Shown here: positions 9,752 to 25,880 of the stretch, in pieces
Numbering within the stretch: the first letter of the stretch is position 1
Layout: each line of letters begins with the position of its first letter
Assembly (NCBI RefSeq): GCF_009189165.1
Contig: NZ_CP045118.1
Coordinates: 5,270,001 to 5,334,000, forward strand
Origin: Pseudomonas sp. SCB32
Lineage (GTDB): Bacteria > Pseudomonadota > Gammaproteobacteria > Pseudomonadales > Pseudomonadaceae
DNA length: 64,000 bases
Reading direction: 5' to 3'
Position numbers and translations under genes: made by a program
Notes under the pieces: model-generated
The model's database searches: none
The model's input: the letters and a program-made list of their open reading frames with translations, nothing else
What the model was told of the DNA's origin: nothing

Positions 9752-11233
9752 TTACTCGAACCAATGGGCCCGGGCGGCCATGATCAACTTGCCGGCACGC
9801 TCTTCGTCCATGCCGTCGATGTCGAGCAGATCGTCAATCGATTGCTCGGCCAGATCTTCACGGGTGGTTACGCCACGCAGCGCCAGATCCACCGCCAGCT
9901 CTTTGGTCATACCATCGAGGCTGAGCAGGTCTTCGGCCGGTTGTGCGTCGGCAAGTTTCTCTTCGGTGGCGATGGCTTTGGTCAGCAGGCGATCCTTGGC
10001 GCGCGAGCGCAGCTCATTGACGATGTCCTCGTCGAAGCCGTCGATGCTGAGCATCTCTTCCATCGGTACGTAGGCGATTTCTTCCAGGGTAGTGAAACCT
10101 TCTTCCACCAGTACCTGGGCCAGTTCCTCGTCGACATCCAGCTCATCGACGAAACGCTGCAGGATGTCGCCAGTCTCAGCCTGCTGTTTGGCCTGGATAT
10201 CGGCCTCGGTCATCACGTTCAGGGTCCAGCCGGTGAGTTGGCTGGCCAGTCGTACGTTCTGACCGCTGCGCCCGATAGCCTGGGCCAGGTTGTCTTCAGC
10301 GACGGCGATATCCATGGTGTGGGTATCTTCGTCGACGATGATCGCTGCCACTTCGGCCGGAGCCATGGCATTGATCACGAACTGTGCGGGGTTGTCGTCC
10401 CACAGGACGATGTCCACACGCTCGCCGCCCAGTTCGCCGGAAACGGCCTGGACGCGGGAACCACGCATACCGATGCAGGCGCCCTGCGGATCGATACGCT
10501 TGTCCTTGGAGCGGACGGCAATCTTGGCGCGCGAACCCGGGTCACGGGCGGCGGCCATCACATCGATCAGCTGCTCGGCGATTTCCGGCACTTCGATGCG
10601 GAACAGCTCGATCAGCATTTCCGGCGCGGTACGCGACAGGACCAGCTGCGGGCCACGGTTCTCGCTGCGGATTTCCTTGAGCAGGGCACGCACGCGGGTG
10701 CCGACGCGGAAGGTTTCACGCGGGATGATCTGGTCGCGGGCCAGCAGCGCTTCGGCGTTGTTGCCCAGGTCGACGATCACGTTGTCGCGGGTGACCTTCT
10801 TGACAGTGCCGGAGATGATCTCGTTGACCTTCTCGCGGTAGGCGTCGACCACCTGGGCGCGCTCGGCCTCGCGGACCTTCTGCACGATGACCTGCTTGGC
10901 GGTCTGGGCGGCGATACGACCGAACTCGATGGACTCGATCTTCTCTTCGATGACCTCGCCGGCCTTCATGCCGGGGTGCTCTTCCTGCACGTCTTCGACA
11001 GTCAGTTCCGATGCCGGATTGGAGTAATCCTCGTCCTCGACGATGGTCCAGCGACGGAAGGTTTCGTAGTTGCCGTTGGCGCGGTTGATTTCCACGCGCA
11101 GGTCAACCTCGTCTTCGAAACGCTTTTTGGTCGCAGTTGCCAGGGCCAGCTCCAGCGCTTCGAAAATCACGCCAGGCGGTACACCCTTCTCGTTGGATAC
11201 CGACTCAACAACCAGCAGTACTTCTTTGCTCAT
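9752..11233 (-). CDS. nusA: Transcription termination/antitermination protein NusA
   Basis: NusA binds RNA polymerase and nascent RNA and modulates pausing, intrinsic termination and antitermination. The 493-residue product has the N-terminal polymerase-binding domain, S1 (about 135-200), two KH domains (with [26 protein letters not shown] and [18 protein letters not shown]) and two C-terminal acidic helix-hairpin repeats ending near ARAHWFE. The acidic repeats mark the proteobacterial form. It lies between rimP and infB in the usual order. NusA commonly autoregulates this operon. Confidence 0.98.
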   Translation of the reverse strand: MSKEVLLVVESVSNEKGVPPGVIFEALELALATATKKRFEDEVDLRVEINRANGNYETFRRWTIVEDEDYSNPASELTVEDVQEEHPGMKAGEVIEEKIESIEFGRIAAQTAKQVIVQKVREAERAQVVDAYREKVNEIISGTVKKVTRDNVIVDLGNNAEALLARDQIIPRETFRVGTRVRALLKEIRSENRGPQLVLSRTAPEMLIELFRIEVPEIAEQLIDVMAAARDPGSRAKIAVRSKDKRIDPQGACIGMRGSRVQAVSGELGGERVDIVLWDDNPAQFVINAMAPAEVAAIIVDEDTHTMDIAVAEDNLAQAIGRSGQNVRLASQLTGWTLNVMTEADIQAKQQAETGDILQRFVDELDVDEELAQVLVEEGFTTLEEIAYVPMEEMLSIDGFDEDIVNELRSRAKDRLLTKAIATEEKLADAQPAEDLLSLDGMTKELAVDLALRGVTTREDLAEQSIDDLLDIDGMDEERAGKLIMAARAHWFE

Positions 11234-11278
11234 CGTACGCCTCGCCTTTCAATCCATTGGAATCCGCGCTCTGGCGGC

Positions 11279-11737
11279 TCACTCAAATCGGGGAATGATG
11301 TTGGCCTTGTCGATCGAGTCGACCGGCAGCAGGTATTCATGGTCGTCCACCAGGACCACCACATCCTGCTCCTCCACACCACGGAGAATGCCCTGGAAAT
11401 TGCGCCGCCTTTCGAAGGGCGTACGCAGCTTGATCTTTACCTGCTCGCCGACATAGCGGGCGAACTGTTCAAGCGTAAAGAGAGGCCGGTCCATGCCGGG
11501 CGACGACACTTCCAAGGTGTACTCGCCACTGATCGGGTCTTCCACGTCCAGAATGCCGCTGACCTGACGACTGACGATCTCGCAGTCATCGATCAAGATG
11601 CCTTCCGCACGATCGATATAAACCCGGAGCAGGGAATGGCGACCTTGGGAAATGAACTCCAGGCCCCAGCACTCATAGCCGAGCGCTTCTACTACAGGGG
11701 CCAACAAGGCCTGCAACTGTTCTAGCTTGCTCGACAC
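11279..11737 (-). CDS. rimP: Ribosome maturation factor RimP
   Basis: RimP assists assembly of the 30S 3' domain. The 152-residue protein shows the family pattern: [46 protein letters not shown], the conserved [15 protein letters not shown], and a C-terminal Sm-like barrel. The ATG at 11737 gives the normal length. It is the first protein gene after the tRNA pair and heads the nusA operon, 45 bases before nusA. Confidence 0.97.
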   Translation of the reverse strand: MSSKLEQLQALLAPVVEALGYECWGLEFISQGRHSLLRVYIDRAEGILIDDCEIVSRQVSGILDVEDPISGEYTLEVSSPGMDRPLFTLEQFARYVGEQVKIKLRTPFERRRNFQGILRGVEEQDVVVLVDDHEYLLPVDSIDKANIIPRFE

Positions 11738-11760
11738 CTGATCGCCTCGCGTATGCTGTA

Positions 11761-11787
11761 GAAATAAAAAATGGGCGAAACGCCCAT
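11761..11787 (-). terminator. Terminator-like hairpin between tRNA-Met and rimP
   Basis: On the minus strand ATGGGCG pairs with CGCCCAT around TTT, followed by TTTTTATTTC. It sits between the tRNA genes and the rimP start, so it may end tRNA transcripts or act as a partial attenuator before the nusA operon. Confidence 0.7.
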
Positions 11788-11833
11788 CCCTTAAGGACCG
11801 CCCTGACCTGGCGGCACGGACTGTCCAGCTAGC

Positions 11834-11855
11834 AAAAAGCCCCTGAAAAGGGGCT
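11834..11855 (-). terminator. Terminator of the initiator tRNA-Met gene
   Basis: On the minus strand AGCCCC pairs with GGGGCT around a 6-base loop, then TTTTTGC. It begins about 10 bases after the tRNA CCA end. Confidence 0.7.
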
Positions 11856-11864
11856 CTGCCAAAC

Positions 11865-11941
<77 letters not shown>

Positions 11942-12000
11942 TCAAAGCTGGTGCGAAATTATACGGTTGAGCCCCTTGAAGGTCAACCGAAACTCCGGAA

Positions 12001-12027
12001 CGAAAAGGCCCGCACAGCGGGCCTTTC
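12001..12027 (-). terminator. Terminator-like hairpin after tRNA-Leu
   Basis: GGCCCGC and GCGGGCC form a GC-rich stem extended by CGAAA/TTTCG pairs with one bulge. On the minus strand it is followed by TTTTCG. It lies between the two tRNA genes. Confidence 0.6.
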
Positions 12028-12032
12028 GTATA

Positions 12033-12118
12033 TGGTACCGAGGAGGGGACTCGAACCCCTACAGCCTATGGCCACTACCACCTCAAGGTAGCGTGTCTAC
12101 CAATTCCACCACCTCGGC
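12033..12118 (-). tRNA. tRNA-Leu (GAG)
   Basis: The 86-nt minus-strand class II tRNA has an encoded CCA end. The acceptor stem pairs GCCGAGG with CCTCGGT, the anticodon loop is TTGAGGT (anticodon GAG), and a long variable arm follows. It is 16 bases downstream of secG. Confidence 0.97.
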
Positions 12119-12134
12119 AAAAACTCTTGCCTGC

Positions 12135-12527
12135 TTACTTCTGCTCAGGAGCCGCCGGAACATCGCTGTTACCAGTCGCAGGAGCTTGTTGCTGCCCTTG
12201 CGCGCCCGGCACATCGTTAGCTGCCGGAGCCTTTTCCTGCTTTTTCTCCATCACCACCGGATCAGGTAGCCCGGCATGACGAATCATATCAGCTTTTTCT
12301 TTAGCAAAATACGCTAAACCCAAGCTGGTAATGAAAAAAACTGCAGCGAGTATACCAGTAAAACGGCTCAGGAAGGTAGCAGAACCTTGACTACCGAAAA
12401 CGGTGGCCGAAGCACCTGCACCGAACGACGCACCAGCGTCGGCACCCTTGCCGTGCTGAAGCAGGACCAGCACAACCAGACCCAGCGCCATCAGCAGGTG
12501 AATCACGATTACAACTGTTTCCAGCAT
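12135..12527 (-). CDS. secG: Preprotein translocase subunit SecG
   Basis: SecG is the small SecYEG subunit that assists preprotein translocation. The 130-residue product has two transmembrane helices (about 3-23 and 55-75), the conserved loop [19 protein letters not shown] and [13 protein letters not shown], then a Pro/Ala/Gln-rich cytoplasmic tail of about 50 residues typical of pseudomonads. It starts 2 bases after the tpiA stop, so the two genes are cotranscribed, as in P. aeruginosa. Confidence 0.96.
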   Translation of the reverse strand: MLETVVIVIHLLMALGLVVLVLLQHGKGADAGASFGAGASATVFGSQGSATFLSRFTGILAAVFFITSLGLAYFAKEKADMIRHAGLPDPVVMEKKQEKAPAANDVPGAQGQQQAPATGNSDVPAAPEQK

Positions 12528-12529
12528 CT

Positions 12530-13285
12530 TCAGTTTCCTGCGGCGCGACAGATCGCACCGAACTCATCCGCATTCAGGGAAGCTCCACCAATGAGCCCCC
12601 CATCGATATCCGGCATGCCGAAAAGCTCGACAGCGTTGGCGGCCTTGACACTGCCGCCGTACAGGAGACGAAGGCCGCGTGCCACCTCTGCGTTTTCCGC
12701 CGAGATCTGCGCACGAATCGCCGCATGTACTTCCTGGGCCTGTTCAGGAGAAGCAGTCAGCCCCGTCCCAATCGCCCACACCGGCTCGTAAGCCACAACG
12801 GCACGGGAAAAAGCCCCGACACCGAGATCTTCGATTACCGAGCCCAACTGGCGCCCGACAACCTCAAGAGTCTTGCCCGCCTCACGCTGCTCGCGGGTCT
12901 CACCCACGCACAGGATCGGAACCAGGCCACACGATTGAACCGCCGCAAACTTGCGACTGATCACACCATCGCTCTCACCCAGAATCAGGCGACGCTCGGA
13001 GTGACCGACCAGCACCAGGGAGCAGCTCGCATCAGCCAACTGACTGGCTGCGACCTCGCCCGTGAGGGCGCCCTGCATCGGCTCAACCGCGCAATTCTGC
13101 GCACCAACGGCAATTGCCTTACCTTCCAGGCCATGCTTGACCTGATTGATGTACAGACAAGGCGGGAAAACCGCCACATCGACACCCGTGGGAAGAGCCA
13201 GTTGCCGCAGGCCTTTGATCAGCTCCGTCACACTGGAGCGGGTACCGTGCATTTTCCAATTACCGGCCACCAGGGGTCGACGCAT
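12530..13285 (-). CDS. tpiA: Triosephosphate isomerase
   Basis: The enzyme interconverts dihydroxyacetone phosphate and glyceraldehyde 3-phosphate. The 251-residue protein shows AGNWKMHGT (substrate Lys), VLVGHSERR (catalytic His), [12 protein letters not shown] (catalytic Glu) and the phosphate-binding [11 protein letters not shown]. All catalytic residues are present and the length is standard. It lies 65 bases after glmM and runs into secG. Confidence 0.98.
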   Translation of the reverse strand: MRRPLVAGNWKMHGTRSSVTELIKGLRQLALPTGVDVAVFPPCLYINQVKHGLEGKAIAVGAQNCAVEPMQGALTGEVAASQLADASCSLVLVGHSERRLILGESDGVISRKFAAVQSCGLVPILCVGETREQREAGKTLEVVGRQLGSVIEDLGVGAFSRAVVAYEPVWAIGTGLTASPEQAQEVHAAIRAQISAENAEVARGLRLLYGGSVKAANAVELFGMPDIDGGLIGGASLNADEFGAICRAAGN

Positions 13286-13350
13286 GCTGTACCTCGCTGA
13301 GCAAAGTGGGCGCAGATATTACTCGACAGTTTTAGAACTGACAAGAGAAA

Positions 13351-14691
13351 TCAAGCACATACCTCAGTCACGACCTTCGCCAACTGCTCGGCATATGCCC
13401 GCACCCGGCTCTCTTCGTCACCTTCGACCATCACCCGCACCAGCGGCTCGGTGCCGGACTTGCGCAACAATACACGCCCGCGGCCGGCCATTTCGTCGGT
13501 GACCTTGGCGCAGGCCTCCTTGACTGCCGGGTGCTCCAGCGGGTCAACATCGCCGCCGGCAAATCGCACATTGATCAGCACCTGCGGACACTTGCGGATA
13601 CCCATGCGCGCCTCGGCCAGATTCTGGCCCCGCGCCTTCAACGCCATCAGCACCTGAAGGGCCGCAATGATGGCATCGCCAGTGGTCGTATGCTGGCAGC
13701 ATACGACATGGCCGGAATTCTCGCCGCCCAACTGCCAGTTACGGGCCAGCAGCTCGGACATCACATAACGGTCGCCGACCTTCGCGCGCACGAACGGAAT
13801 ATTCAGTTCCTGCAATGCCAGCTCCAACCCCAGGTTGCTCATCAGGGTGCCAACCACGCCGCCATGCAGCTTGCCGCGATCAAGCATGTCACGGGCGATC
13901 AGGAAGAGGATCTCGTCGCCATCGACCACCGCACCGGTGTGATCCACCATCATCACACGGTCACCATCACCATCGAAGGCGATGCCAATGTCGGCCTGCT
14001 CGGCCAGTACGGCCTCCTGCAGCGCGTCGATGTGGGTCGAACCGCACTGCTCATTGATGTTCAGACCGTTGGGCTGCACACCAATCACCGACACCTCGGC
14101 GCCCAGTTCGCGGAACACGCTCGGGGCAATCTTGTAAGTCGCGCCATGGGCGCAATCGACCACGATGCGCAGCCCGGCAAAATCGGTATTGGACGGCACG
14201 CTGCTCTTGCAGAACTCGATATAGCGACCGGCCGCATCGTTGATGCGCGACACCTTGCCCAGTCGCGCCGATTCGACCACAGTCATCGGGGTGTCGAGCA
14301 ACTCCTCGATGACCAGCTCCACCTCATCCGGGAGCTTGGTGCCCTGGCCGGAGAAGAACTTGATGCCATTATCGTCGTGAGGGTTATGCGATGCACTGAT
14401 GACGATACCGGCTTCAGCATGGAAGGTTCGCGTCAGGTAGGCGATCCCCGGGGTCGGCATAGGACCGAGCAGCATCACATCAGCACCGGCTGCGGACAGC
14501 CCCGCCTCCAGCGCGGACTCGAACATGTAGCCGGAAATCCGGGTGTCCTTGCCCACCAGTACACGGCACTTGCCCTGCTGACGGAACGCCATGCCGACGG
14601 CCCAGCCCAACTTGAGCACGAAATCCGGCGTGATCGGCGGCGTGCCGACACGACCGCGAATACCATCGGTGCCGAAATACTTCCTGCTCAT
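13351..14691 (-). CDS. glmM: Phosphoglucosamine mutase
   Basis: GlmM converts glucosamine 6-phosphate to glucosamine 1-phosphate for UDP-GlcNAc, peptidoglycan and LPS synthesis. The 446-residue protein begins [14 protein letters not shown] and has the phosphoserine loop [12 protein letters not shown] with catalytic Ser101, the Mg-binding DGDGDR, the sugar loop GGENSGH and the phosphate loop [12 protein letters not shown]. The start codon overlaps the folP stop by 4 bases, indicating translational coupling. Confidence 0.98.
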   Translation of the reverse strand: MSRKYFGTDGIRGRVGTPPITPDFVLKLGWAVGMAFRQQGKCRVLVGKDTRISGYMFESALEAGLSAAGADVMLLGPMPTPGIAYLTRTFHAEAGIVISASHNPHDDNGIKFFSGQGTKLPDEVELVIEELLDTPMTVVESARLGKVSRINDAAGRYIEFCKSSVPSNTDFAGLRIVVDCAHGATYKIAPSVFRELGAEVSVIGVQPNGLNINEQCGSTHIDALQEAVLAEQADIGIAFDGDGDRVMMVDHTGAVVDGDEILFLIARDMLDRGKLHGGVVGTLMSNLGLELALQELNIPFVRAKVGDRYVMSELLARNWQLGGENSGHVVCCQHTTTGDAIIAALQVLMALKARGQNLAEARMGIRKCPQVLINVRFAGGDVDPLEHPAVKEACAKVTDEMAGRGRVLLRKSGTEPLVRVMVEGDEESRVRAYAEQLAKVVTEVCA

Positions 14692-15557
14692 GCGGGCATC
14701 CCCTCTTCTCTTGCACTTTCCACTGCGTGAATCATTCGAACCACGTCCACGGTCTCGGCGACATCATGGACCCGGATAATGCTGGCACCCTTGGCCACCG
14801 CCAGCGCTGCCAGCGCGAGACTTCCGTAAAGGCGCCCCTCGACCTCTCGACCGAGCGCGCGGCCGACCATGCTCTTGCGGGACACCCCGACCAGCATCGG
14901 ACAGCCCAGCGCCATCAACCGCTCCATCTGCCGGAACAGACTGAGGTTGTGATCCTGGGTCTTGGCGAAACCGAAGCCAGGATCGACGATGATCCGCTCC
15001 CGGGCAATGCCCACCGCTTCGCATACCTCGATGCGCCCCCCCAGGAAGCCCAACACTTCCTGGAGGATGTCCGGATAGTGCGGGTCGTCCTGCATGTTCC
15101 CCGGCTCGCCGCGCATGTGCATAAGGCACACCGGCAACCCGGTATCGACCGCAGCATCCAGGGCCCCATCGCGCTGCAGCGAGCGAACGTCATTGATCAA
15201 TCCGGCGCCAAGCCGCGCCGTCTCCCGCATCACCGCAGGGGTGGAGGTATCCACTGAAATCACCACATCCAGCTCGCGGGCGATGGCCTCCACGACCGGA
15301 GCCACGCGCTCCAGCTCTTCGGTGGGGGATACAACCCGCGCACCCGGCCGGGTCGATTCGCCGCCGACATCGATCAGTGTGGCGCCAGCTTCGACCATCT
15401 CCGCCGCGTGGCGTAGCGCCACGTCCAGCCGATTGAAACGACCGCCATCGGAGAAGGAATCCGGGGTGACATTGAGGATGCCCATGACATGTGGGCGCGA
15501 TAAATCAAGAACCCGGTTGCCGCAAAGCAACCGGGTCAGGTGGTGCAACGAACTCAT
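14688..15557 (-). CDS. folP: Dihydropteroate synthase
   Basis: FolP joins p-aminobenzoate to 6-hydroxymethyl-dihydropterin diphosphate and is the sulfonamide target. The 289-residue TIM-barrel protein has the signatures [15 protein letters not shown] and [11 protein letters not shown] near the N-terminus, then [24 protein letters not shown] and GVSRKSMVG. It lies between ftsH (9-base gap) and glmM (4-base overlap), the conserved ftsH-folP-glmM order. Confidence 0.97.
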   Translation of the reverse strand: MSSLHHLTRLLCGNRVLDLSRPHVMGILNVTPDSFSDGGRFNRLDVALRHAAEMVEAGATLIDVGGESTRPGARVVSPTEELERVAPVVEAIARELDVVISVDTSTPAVMRETARLGAGLINDVRSLQRDGALDAAVDTGLPVCLMHMRGEPGNMQDDPHYPDILQEVLGFLGGRIEVCEAVGIARERIIVDPGFGFAKTQDHNLSLFRQMERLMALGCPMLVGVSRKSMVGRALGREVEGRLYGSLALAALAVAKGASIIRVHDVAETVDVVRMIHAVESAREEGMPA

Positions 15558-15566
15558 TCAGTGCTC

Positions 15567-17492
<1,926 letters not shown>

Positions 17493-17683
17493 TTGACTAC
17501 CCTCTGAAGCCGGCTCCGCCCTGGAAACCGCTTCGCACGACGGCCAGACTCCTTCCGGCCAAAATTACTACACAACCCCTGCCCCAGGCAGGCATCGTCT
17601 GTAACCCTTTATGAACCCCGGCAGAGGCCGGCACAAGCAAAAGCTGCGGGCTATAGACCAGCAGCCGGCACATTCATTCCAGT

Positions 17684-18307
17684 CTAGGCGCCGCGAAAGC
17701 CTCGTGCGAGCAGATACTGTTCCCGCGAACGGTCACGGGACGACAGCGGTTTGCGCATCTGCACCTTCTCGAAGTTCTCGCGAACCTGCTTGTGGTAAGC
17801 GTCGAAACCCTCACCCTGGAATATCTTGATCAGAAAATCGCCGCCCGGACGCAGCACACGGGTGCACAGGTCCAGAGCCAGCTCGCAGAGGAACATGGCA
17901 CGGGGCATGTCCACGGCGGGCAATCCACTCATATTGGGGGCCATATCCGAAATCACAAGGTCTACCGGATTTTCTCCGATAGCCTGGAGCAATTGGGCGA
18001 AGACCTCATCCTCGGTGAAGTCACCCTGGATGAAGGTGACATCCGGGATACTGTCCATCGGCAGGATGTCCGAGGCGATCAGGGTGCCCTTGTCGCCGAT
18101 CACCCGACTGGTGACCTGGGACCAGCCACCCGGCGCGGCGCCGAGGTCGACCACGGTCATGCCCGGACGCAGGATGCGATCCTTCTCCTGGATTTCCAGC
18201 AGCTTGTAGCTGGCGCGCGAGCGATAACCGTCACGCTGTGCCATCTTCACGTACGGATCGTCGAAATGTTCTTTCAGCCAGCGATGGCTAGTCTTGGAAC
18301 GGGCCAC
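17684..18307 (-). CDS. rlmE: 23S rRNA 2'-O-methyltransferase RlmE (FtsJ/RrmJ)
   Basis: RlmE methylates U2552 in the A loop of 23S rRNA in the 50S subunit. The 207-residue protein has the SAM-binding motif [14 protein letters not shown], the catalytic K-D-K-E set in [29 protein letters not shown] and the C-terminal segment [20 protein letters not shown]. It is divergent from yhbY and 176 bases upstream of the ftsH operon, the same arrangement as in E. coli. In that gap, apart from short repeats, I see no gene. Confidence 0.97.
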   Translation of the reverse strand: MARSKTSHRWLKEHFDDPYVKMAQRDGYRSRASYKLLEIQEKDRILRPGMTVVDLGAAPGGWSQVTSRVIGDKGTLIASDILPMDSIPDVTFIQGDFTEDEVFAQLLQAIGENPVDLVISDMAPNMSGLPAVDMPRAMFLCELALDLCTRVLRPGGDFLIKIFQGEGFDAYHKQVRENFEKVQMRKPLSSRDRSREQYLLARGFRGA

Positions 18308-18386
18308 GTATTACCTCGTCTGAGCGGCATCCCGGTATAACCGAAACTCGGGTAGAATATCCGCCTTTTTTCCCAGGGGTCAGATT

Positions 18387-18701
18387 ATGGCGCTCTCTCA
18401 GGAGCAGAAAAAGCAGTTCAAATCTATCGGGCATCACCTGAAACCCGTATTGACCGTTGCTGAAAACGGTCTGTCGGAAGGCGTGATGGCCGAGCTTGAG
18501 CGCGCGCTCAACGATCATGAACTGATCAAGGTACAGTTCCGCATCACCGAACGCGACGACCGTCGCGCGCTGATCGACGAACTCTGCCAGAACGGCAGCT
18601 GCGAACTGGTCCAGGTCATCGGCAAGATGGCACTGATCTACCGTCGCAACTCCAAGCCGAACAAGAACCTGTCGAACATCAGCCGCTTCAGCGGCCTCTG
18701 A
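18387..18701 (+). CDS. yhbY: CRS1-YhbY (CRM) domain RNA-binding protein, 50S assembly factor
   Basis: This 104-residue protein is a single CRM domain. It starts MALSQEQKKQFKSIGHHLKPVLTV, has the glycine-containing loop AENGLSEGVMAELERAL, and ends with the helix-strand part LCQNGSCELVQVIGKMALIYR. E. coli YhbY associates with pre-50S particles. It is transcribed away from rlmE, as in E. coli, linking two 50S-related genes at one divergent promoter region. Confidence 0.95.
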   Translation: MALSQEQKKQFKSIGHHLKPVLTVAENGLSEGVMAELERALNDHELIKVQFRITERDDRRALIDELCQNGSCELVQVIGKMALIYRRNSKPNKNLSNISRFSGL

Positions 18702-18743
18702 CAGTCAAGCCCGGCAGCGCGGAGCCGGCAAGGCTCCGTCGCG

Positions 18744-19199
18744 TCAGCTCCGCTCGTCCCGCCCCGGCGCCGGCTGCAGCACCAGCAGCAACCCGCAGAG
18801 CGCCACCACCAGGTAGTTGAACAGCAGCCAGCGCTCCGCGTCCGGCGCGACCTGGCGTACCGCGAAATACACTACCGTCATCACCAGCACGCTAAGCAGC
18901 AATTGCCCGCGCATCTCGCAAGTGAAGGCGGCGAATCCGCGCGCCTGCCAGAGCACCAGGGCCTGGAGCAGCGCGCAGAAGCCGGCGAACCCCAGCAGCA
19001 GCGGCTTCAAAACCTCCGCAATCGTATCCACCAGCAACGGCGCCAGGCCGATCTTGCCCAGCGCCGGCAGCATCACGAACTGAAGCAGCCAAAGGCCGCC
19101 GACCCAGAATGTCTGGGCCAGCAGCCAACTGATGGTACCTGCGCCGGGGTTTTGCCGATCAGGCGTGGCGAACTTCAACGATCTCGTACTCGACGTCAC
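18744..19199 (-). CDS. DUF4149-type small inner-membrane protein
   Basis: The product is a small hydrophobic protein with four predicted membrane helices: [21 protein letters not shown], an alanine/leucine-rich pair in the middle, and [20 protein letters not shown] near the C-terminus. It corresponds by position to PA4754. The start is uncertain. The frame opens with GTG at 19199, inside the last codons of greA (41-base overlap); a TTG at 19178 is another option, and no standard start codon lies between the greA stop and the first membrane helix. Overlap with greA suggests coupled translation. Function is unknown. Confidence 0.7.
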   Translation of the reverse strand: MTSSTRSLKFATPDRQNPGAGTISWLLAQTFWVGGLWLLQFVMLPALGKIGLAPLLVDTIAEVLKPLLLGFAGFCALLQALVLWQARGFAAFTCEMRGQLLLSVLVMTVVYFAVRQVAPDAERWLLFNYLVVALCGLLLVLQPAPGRDERS

Positions 19200-19631
19200 C
19201 GCCCGGAGTCTTCACCAGCACGGCATCGCCTTCAGTCTTGCCGATCAGCGCACGGGCGATCGGCGAGTTGACCGAGATTTTGCTGTTCTTGATGTCAGCC
19301 TCGTCGTCACCGACGATCTGGTAGGTCACGGTCTCGTCGGTCTCGACGTTGGCGATATCCACGGTGGTGCCGAAGATCACCTTGCCGCTGTGCGGAATGG
19401 TGGTCACATCGATGATCTGCGCGTTGGACAGCTTGGCCTCGATGTCGCGGATACGCGCTTCGGACATACCCTGCTGCTCACGGGCCGCGTGGTACTCGGC
19501 GTTTTCCTTCAGGTCACCCAGCTCCCGCGCTTCGGCGATGGCCTGGGTGATCTGCGGGCGCAGGACGGTCTTCAGGTGTTTCAGTTCTTCTTCCAGGGCG
19601 CGAGCGCCCTGGACGGTCATTGGAAACTTGC

Positions 19632-19635
<4 letters not shown>
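19159..19635 (-). CDS. greA: Transcription elongation factor GreA
   Basis: GreA rescues backtracked RNA polymerase by stimulating cleavage of the nascent RNA 3' end. The 158-residue protein has the N-terminal coiled coil with the acidic tip ([19 protein letters not shown] on its descending helix) and the C-terminal FKBP-like domain ending [11 protein letters not shown]. Its ATG overlaps the carB stop by 4 bases (ATGA), so it is translationally coupled to carB. Confidence 0.97.
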
Positions 19636-22853
<3,218 letters not shown>

Positions 22854-22872
22854 GGGACTCTCGTTGCAATAT

Positions 22873-23535
22873 TCAGGAAAGGGTTGCGCTGGCCAGCTTC
22901 ACGCCAAAGCCGACGAACAGGGCGCCGACGCCACTCGAGGCGCCGGCAGCCAGCCGTTGCCGCCGACGGAACCAGGCCGCCAGACGCACACCGGAGAAAA
23001 TCAGGAAACTCAGGTACAGGGCACTGAGGATCTCGAGGATCGTGCCCAGCACCAGGAACGACAGGCCGGGGTAGGCGTATCCCGGGTCGACGAACTGAAT
23101 GAAGAAGGAAATGAAGAAGAGGATCGCCTTGGGGTTGGACAGGCTCAGCAGCAGCGCCTTGCGGAACGGCTGGGCGACATCCACTTCCCTGGCCGGCGCG
23201 GCGGCCGCTTCCAGCGGGTGGCGCAGCTTCTGCCAGCCACCGCGGAGCATGCCAATCCCCAGATAGAACAGGTAGGCGGCGCCGACGTACTTCAGCCCCA
23301 GGAACAGCATCGGCTCGGTCTTGAGGACCGAGGCGATCCCCAGCGCCGACAGGAACATCAGGATCGCATCACCCAGGAACACCGCGCTCGCCGCCCGGTA
23401 GCCCGAAGCCACTCCGCGCTGGGCGGCGGTGGCGAGGACGAACAGCGAGTTCGGCCCCGGCAGCAGGACGATGAACAGCGTACCCAGAACGTAGGTCCAG
23501 ATATCGGTGATTCCCAGGGTCGGCATCATCATCAT
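22873..23535 (-). CDS. LysE/RhtB-family amino-acid exporter
   Basis: The 220-residue protein has the family layout of six hydrophobic segments and the N-terminal motif [24 protein letters not shown], which is diagnostic of LysE/RhtB/LeuE exporters. It lies between carA (17-base gap) and carB (19-base gap). The gene begins with four ATG codons in a row; the ribosome site AGAGG is only 3 bases before the first, so the second or third is the more likely start. The substrate is unknown. Placement inside a carbamoyl phosphate operon invites a link to arginine or its precursors, but that is inference. Confidence 0.9.
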   Translation of the reverse strand: MMMMPTLGITDIWTYVLGTLFIVLLPGPNSLFVLATAAQRGVASGYRAASAVFLGDAILMFLSALGIASVLKTEPMLFLGLKYVGAAYLFYLGIGMLRGGWQKLRHPLEAAAAPAREVDVAQPFRKALLLSLSNPKAILFFISFFIQFVDPGYAYPGLSFLVLGTILEILSALYLSFLIFSGVRLAAWFRRRQRLAAGASSGVGALFVGFGVKLASATLS

Positions 23536-23552
23536 TTACCTCTTCGGAGGTC

Positions 23553-24689
23553 TCAGCGACGCTCGGCCATCGCCGCGATGAAGCGGTCGAACAGCGGGGC
23601 GACGTCGTGCGGACCTGGGCTGGCTTCCGGGTGGCCCTGGAAGCTGAAGGCCACCTTGTCGGTGCGCTCGATACCCTGCAGGGTGCCGTCGAACAGCGAC
23701 TTGTGGGTGGCGCGCAGGTTGGTCGGCATGCTGCCTTCATCGACCGCGAAACCGTGGTTCTGGCTGGTGATCATCACCACGCCCGAATCCAGGTCCTGCA
23801 CCGGGTGGTTCGCACCGTGGTGGCCGTGGCCCATCTTCAGGGTCTTGGCGCCGGAGGCCAGGGCCAGCAGCTGGTGGCCGAGGCAGATGCCGAATACCGG
23901 GATCTCGGTGTCGAGGAACTCGCGGATAGCCTGGATGGCATAGTCGCACGGCTCGGGGTCGCCAGGGCCGTTAGAGAGGAAGATGCCGTCCGGGTTCAGG
24001 GCGAGCACTTCGCTGGCCGGGGTTTGCGCCGGCACGACGGTCAGGCGGCAGCCGCGGGCAACCAGCATGCGCAGGATGTTCAGCTTCACGCCGAAATCGT
24101 AGGCGACCACGTGGTACGGCAGGTCAGCGGCGGCGACTTCCGGGTGGCTGTCGGTTTCCAGATTCCACACGCTGGAGCGCCATTCGTAGCGCTCGGTGGA
24201 AGAAACGACTTTCGCCAGGTCCATGCCCTTCAGGCCCGGGAAGCCGCGCGCCAGTTCGAGGGCTTTTTCCTCGGTGGCGTCGGCGCCTGCCAGGATGCAG
24301 CCGTTCTGCGAACCCTTCTCGCGCAGGATGCGGGTCAGGCGGCGGGTATCGATGCCGGCAATGGCAACGGTGCCGTTCTCTTTCAGGTAGTCCGGCAGGG
24401 ACTGCTTGTCGCGCCAGCTGCTGGAGAGCAGCGGAAGGTCGCGAATGATCAGGCCGGCGGCCCAGACCTTGTTCGACTCGGCGTCTTCGGGCGTAGTGCC
24501 GGTGTTGCCGATGTGCGGGTAGGTCAGGGTGACGATCTGTTGGGCGTAGGAAGGATCGGTGAGGATTTCCTGGTAGCCGGTCATGGCGGTGTTGAACACC
24601 ACCTCTCCAACGGTCTGGCCGTCGGCGCCGATGGCTTCACCGCGAAAAACGCTGCCGTCGGCAAGTGCAAGTATGGCTGGCTTAGTCAA
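23553..24689 (-). CDS. carA: Carbamoyl-phosphate synthase small subunit
   Basis: CarA is the glutaminase subunit passing ammonia to CarB. The 378-residue form starts at a TTG at 24689 ([13 protein letters not shown]) with GGGAGGT at good spacing; no ATG lies near. A TTG start for P. aeruginosa carA is recalled from the literature. The C-terminal class I amidotransferase domain has the nucleophile in [13 protein letters not shown] and the His/Glu pair in the [10 protein letters not shown] segment. The transcript carries a leader with a strong terminator hairpin 45 bases before the start. Confidence 0.97.
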   Translation of the reverse strand: MTKPAILALADGSVFRGEAIGADGQTVGEVVFNTAMTGYQEILTDPSYAQQIVTLTYPHIGNTGTTPEDAESNKVWAAGLIIRDLPLLSSSWRDKQSLPDYLKENGTVAIAGIDTRRLTRILREKGSQNGCILAGADATEEKALELARGFPGLKGMDLAKVVSSTERYEWRSSVWNLETDSHPEVAAADLPYHVVAYDFGVKLNILRMLVARGCRLTVVPAQTPASEVLALNPDGIFLSNGPGDPEPCDYAIQAIREFLDTEIPVFGICLGHQLLALASGAKTLKMGHGHHGANHPVQDLDSGVVMITSQNHGFAVDEGSMPTNLRATHKSLFDGTLQGIERTDKVAFSFQGHPEASPGPHDVAPLFDRFIAAMAERR

Positions 24690-24734
24690 GAAGACCTCCC
24701 GTAGTTCAAGCCTGGCTGGGCGTGCGCAGATTGT

Positions 24735-24770
24735 AAAAAAGCGGGATGACATCAGAAGAAGTCATCCCGC
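24735..24770 (-). terminator. Strong intrinsic terminator in the carA leader (attenuator candidate)
   Basis: GCGGGATGAC and GTCATCCCGC form a perfect 10-bp stem with a 10-base loop, followed on the minus strand by six T. It lies between the likely promoters and the carA start, so full-length carAB transcription must read through it. The plus strand also has five T after the stem, so it could work in both directions, but no plus-strand gene points at it. Confidence 0.85.
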
Positions 24771-24809
24771 TTTTTATGTGATCATGCTGCGCTGCTTTTA
24801 GTGGACACA

Positions 24810-24842
24810 CTAAAGCTGTAGTTTACAGAAAAGCGACATCAT
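24810..24842 (-). CDS. Possible 10-residue leader peptide of carAB
   Basis: A short frame MMSLFCKLQL begins with tandem ATG codons behind AAGGTGG and ends 40 bases before the terminator hairpin. A strong ribosome site in front of such a short frame is the reason to list it. The ArgR-type site lies within it, so if transcription starts downstream of that site the frame is not transcribed. Whether it is translated is unknown. Confidence 0.35.
   Translation of the reverse strand: MMSLFCKLQL
24818..24838 (-). promoter_or_regulatory. ArgR-type operator half-site upstream of carA
   Basis: The minus strand reads TGTCGC, 8 bases, AA, 5 bases, which matches the half-site pattern TGTCGC-N8-AA-N5 described for P. 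aeruginosa ArgR. A second half-site is not clear. A weak promoter (TGGACC, 17 bases, TAAACT) overlaps it, which would fit repression by arginine. A better -10 (TATACT) is at 24937-24942 with no good -35. Confidence 0.6.
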
Positions 24843-25016
24843 GGTCCACCTTTTGCACGACGCACGGCTATGCCACTCGGCGTCGGCGATCTCGCAAGCT
24901 GGAGTCGGGCAAGGCGGACAGGAATCGAGGACGCGGAGTATACACGTGCTAAATGAGCACCCGAGACCCCTGCCCAACTCCGCCCGGCCGACGCGCAGCA
25001 GATCGCAAGCTGGCAC

Positions 25017-25838
<822 letters not shown>

Positions 25839-25880
25839 CTAGAAGACCCCGGGCAGCTCATCACCACCCGGGGCCCTGCA

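Noticed and set aside
6830..11725. A 1631-codon plus-strand open frame
   Set aside because: It lies antisense to rbfA, infB, nusA and rimP, all clearly real; high GC gives long antisense frames. The translation is low-complexity and His/Asp/Gly-rich with no family features.
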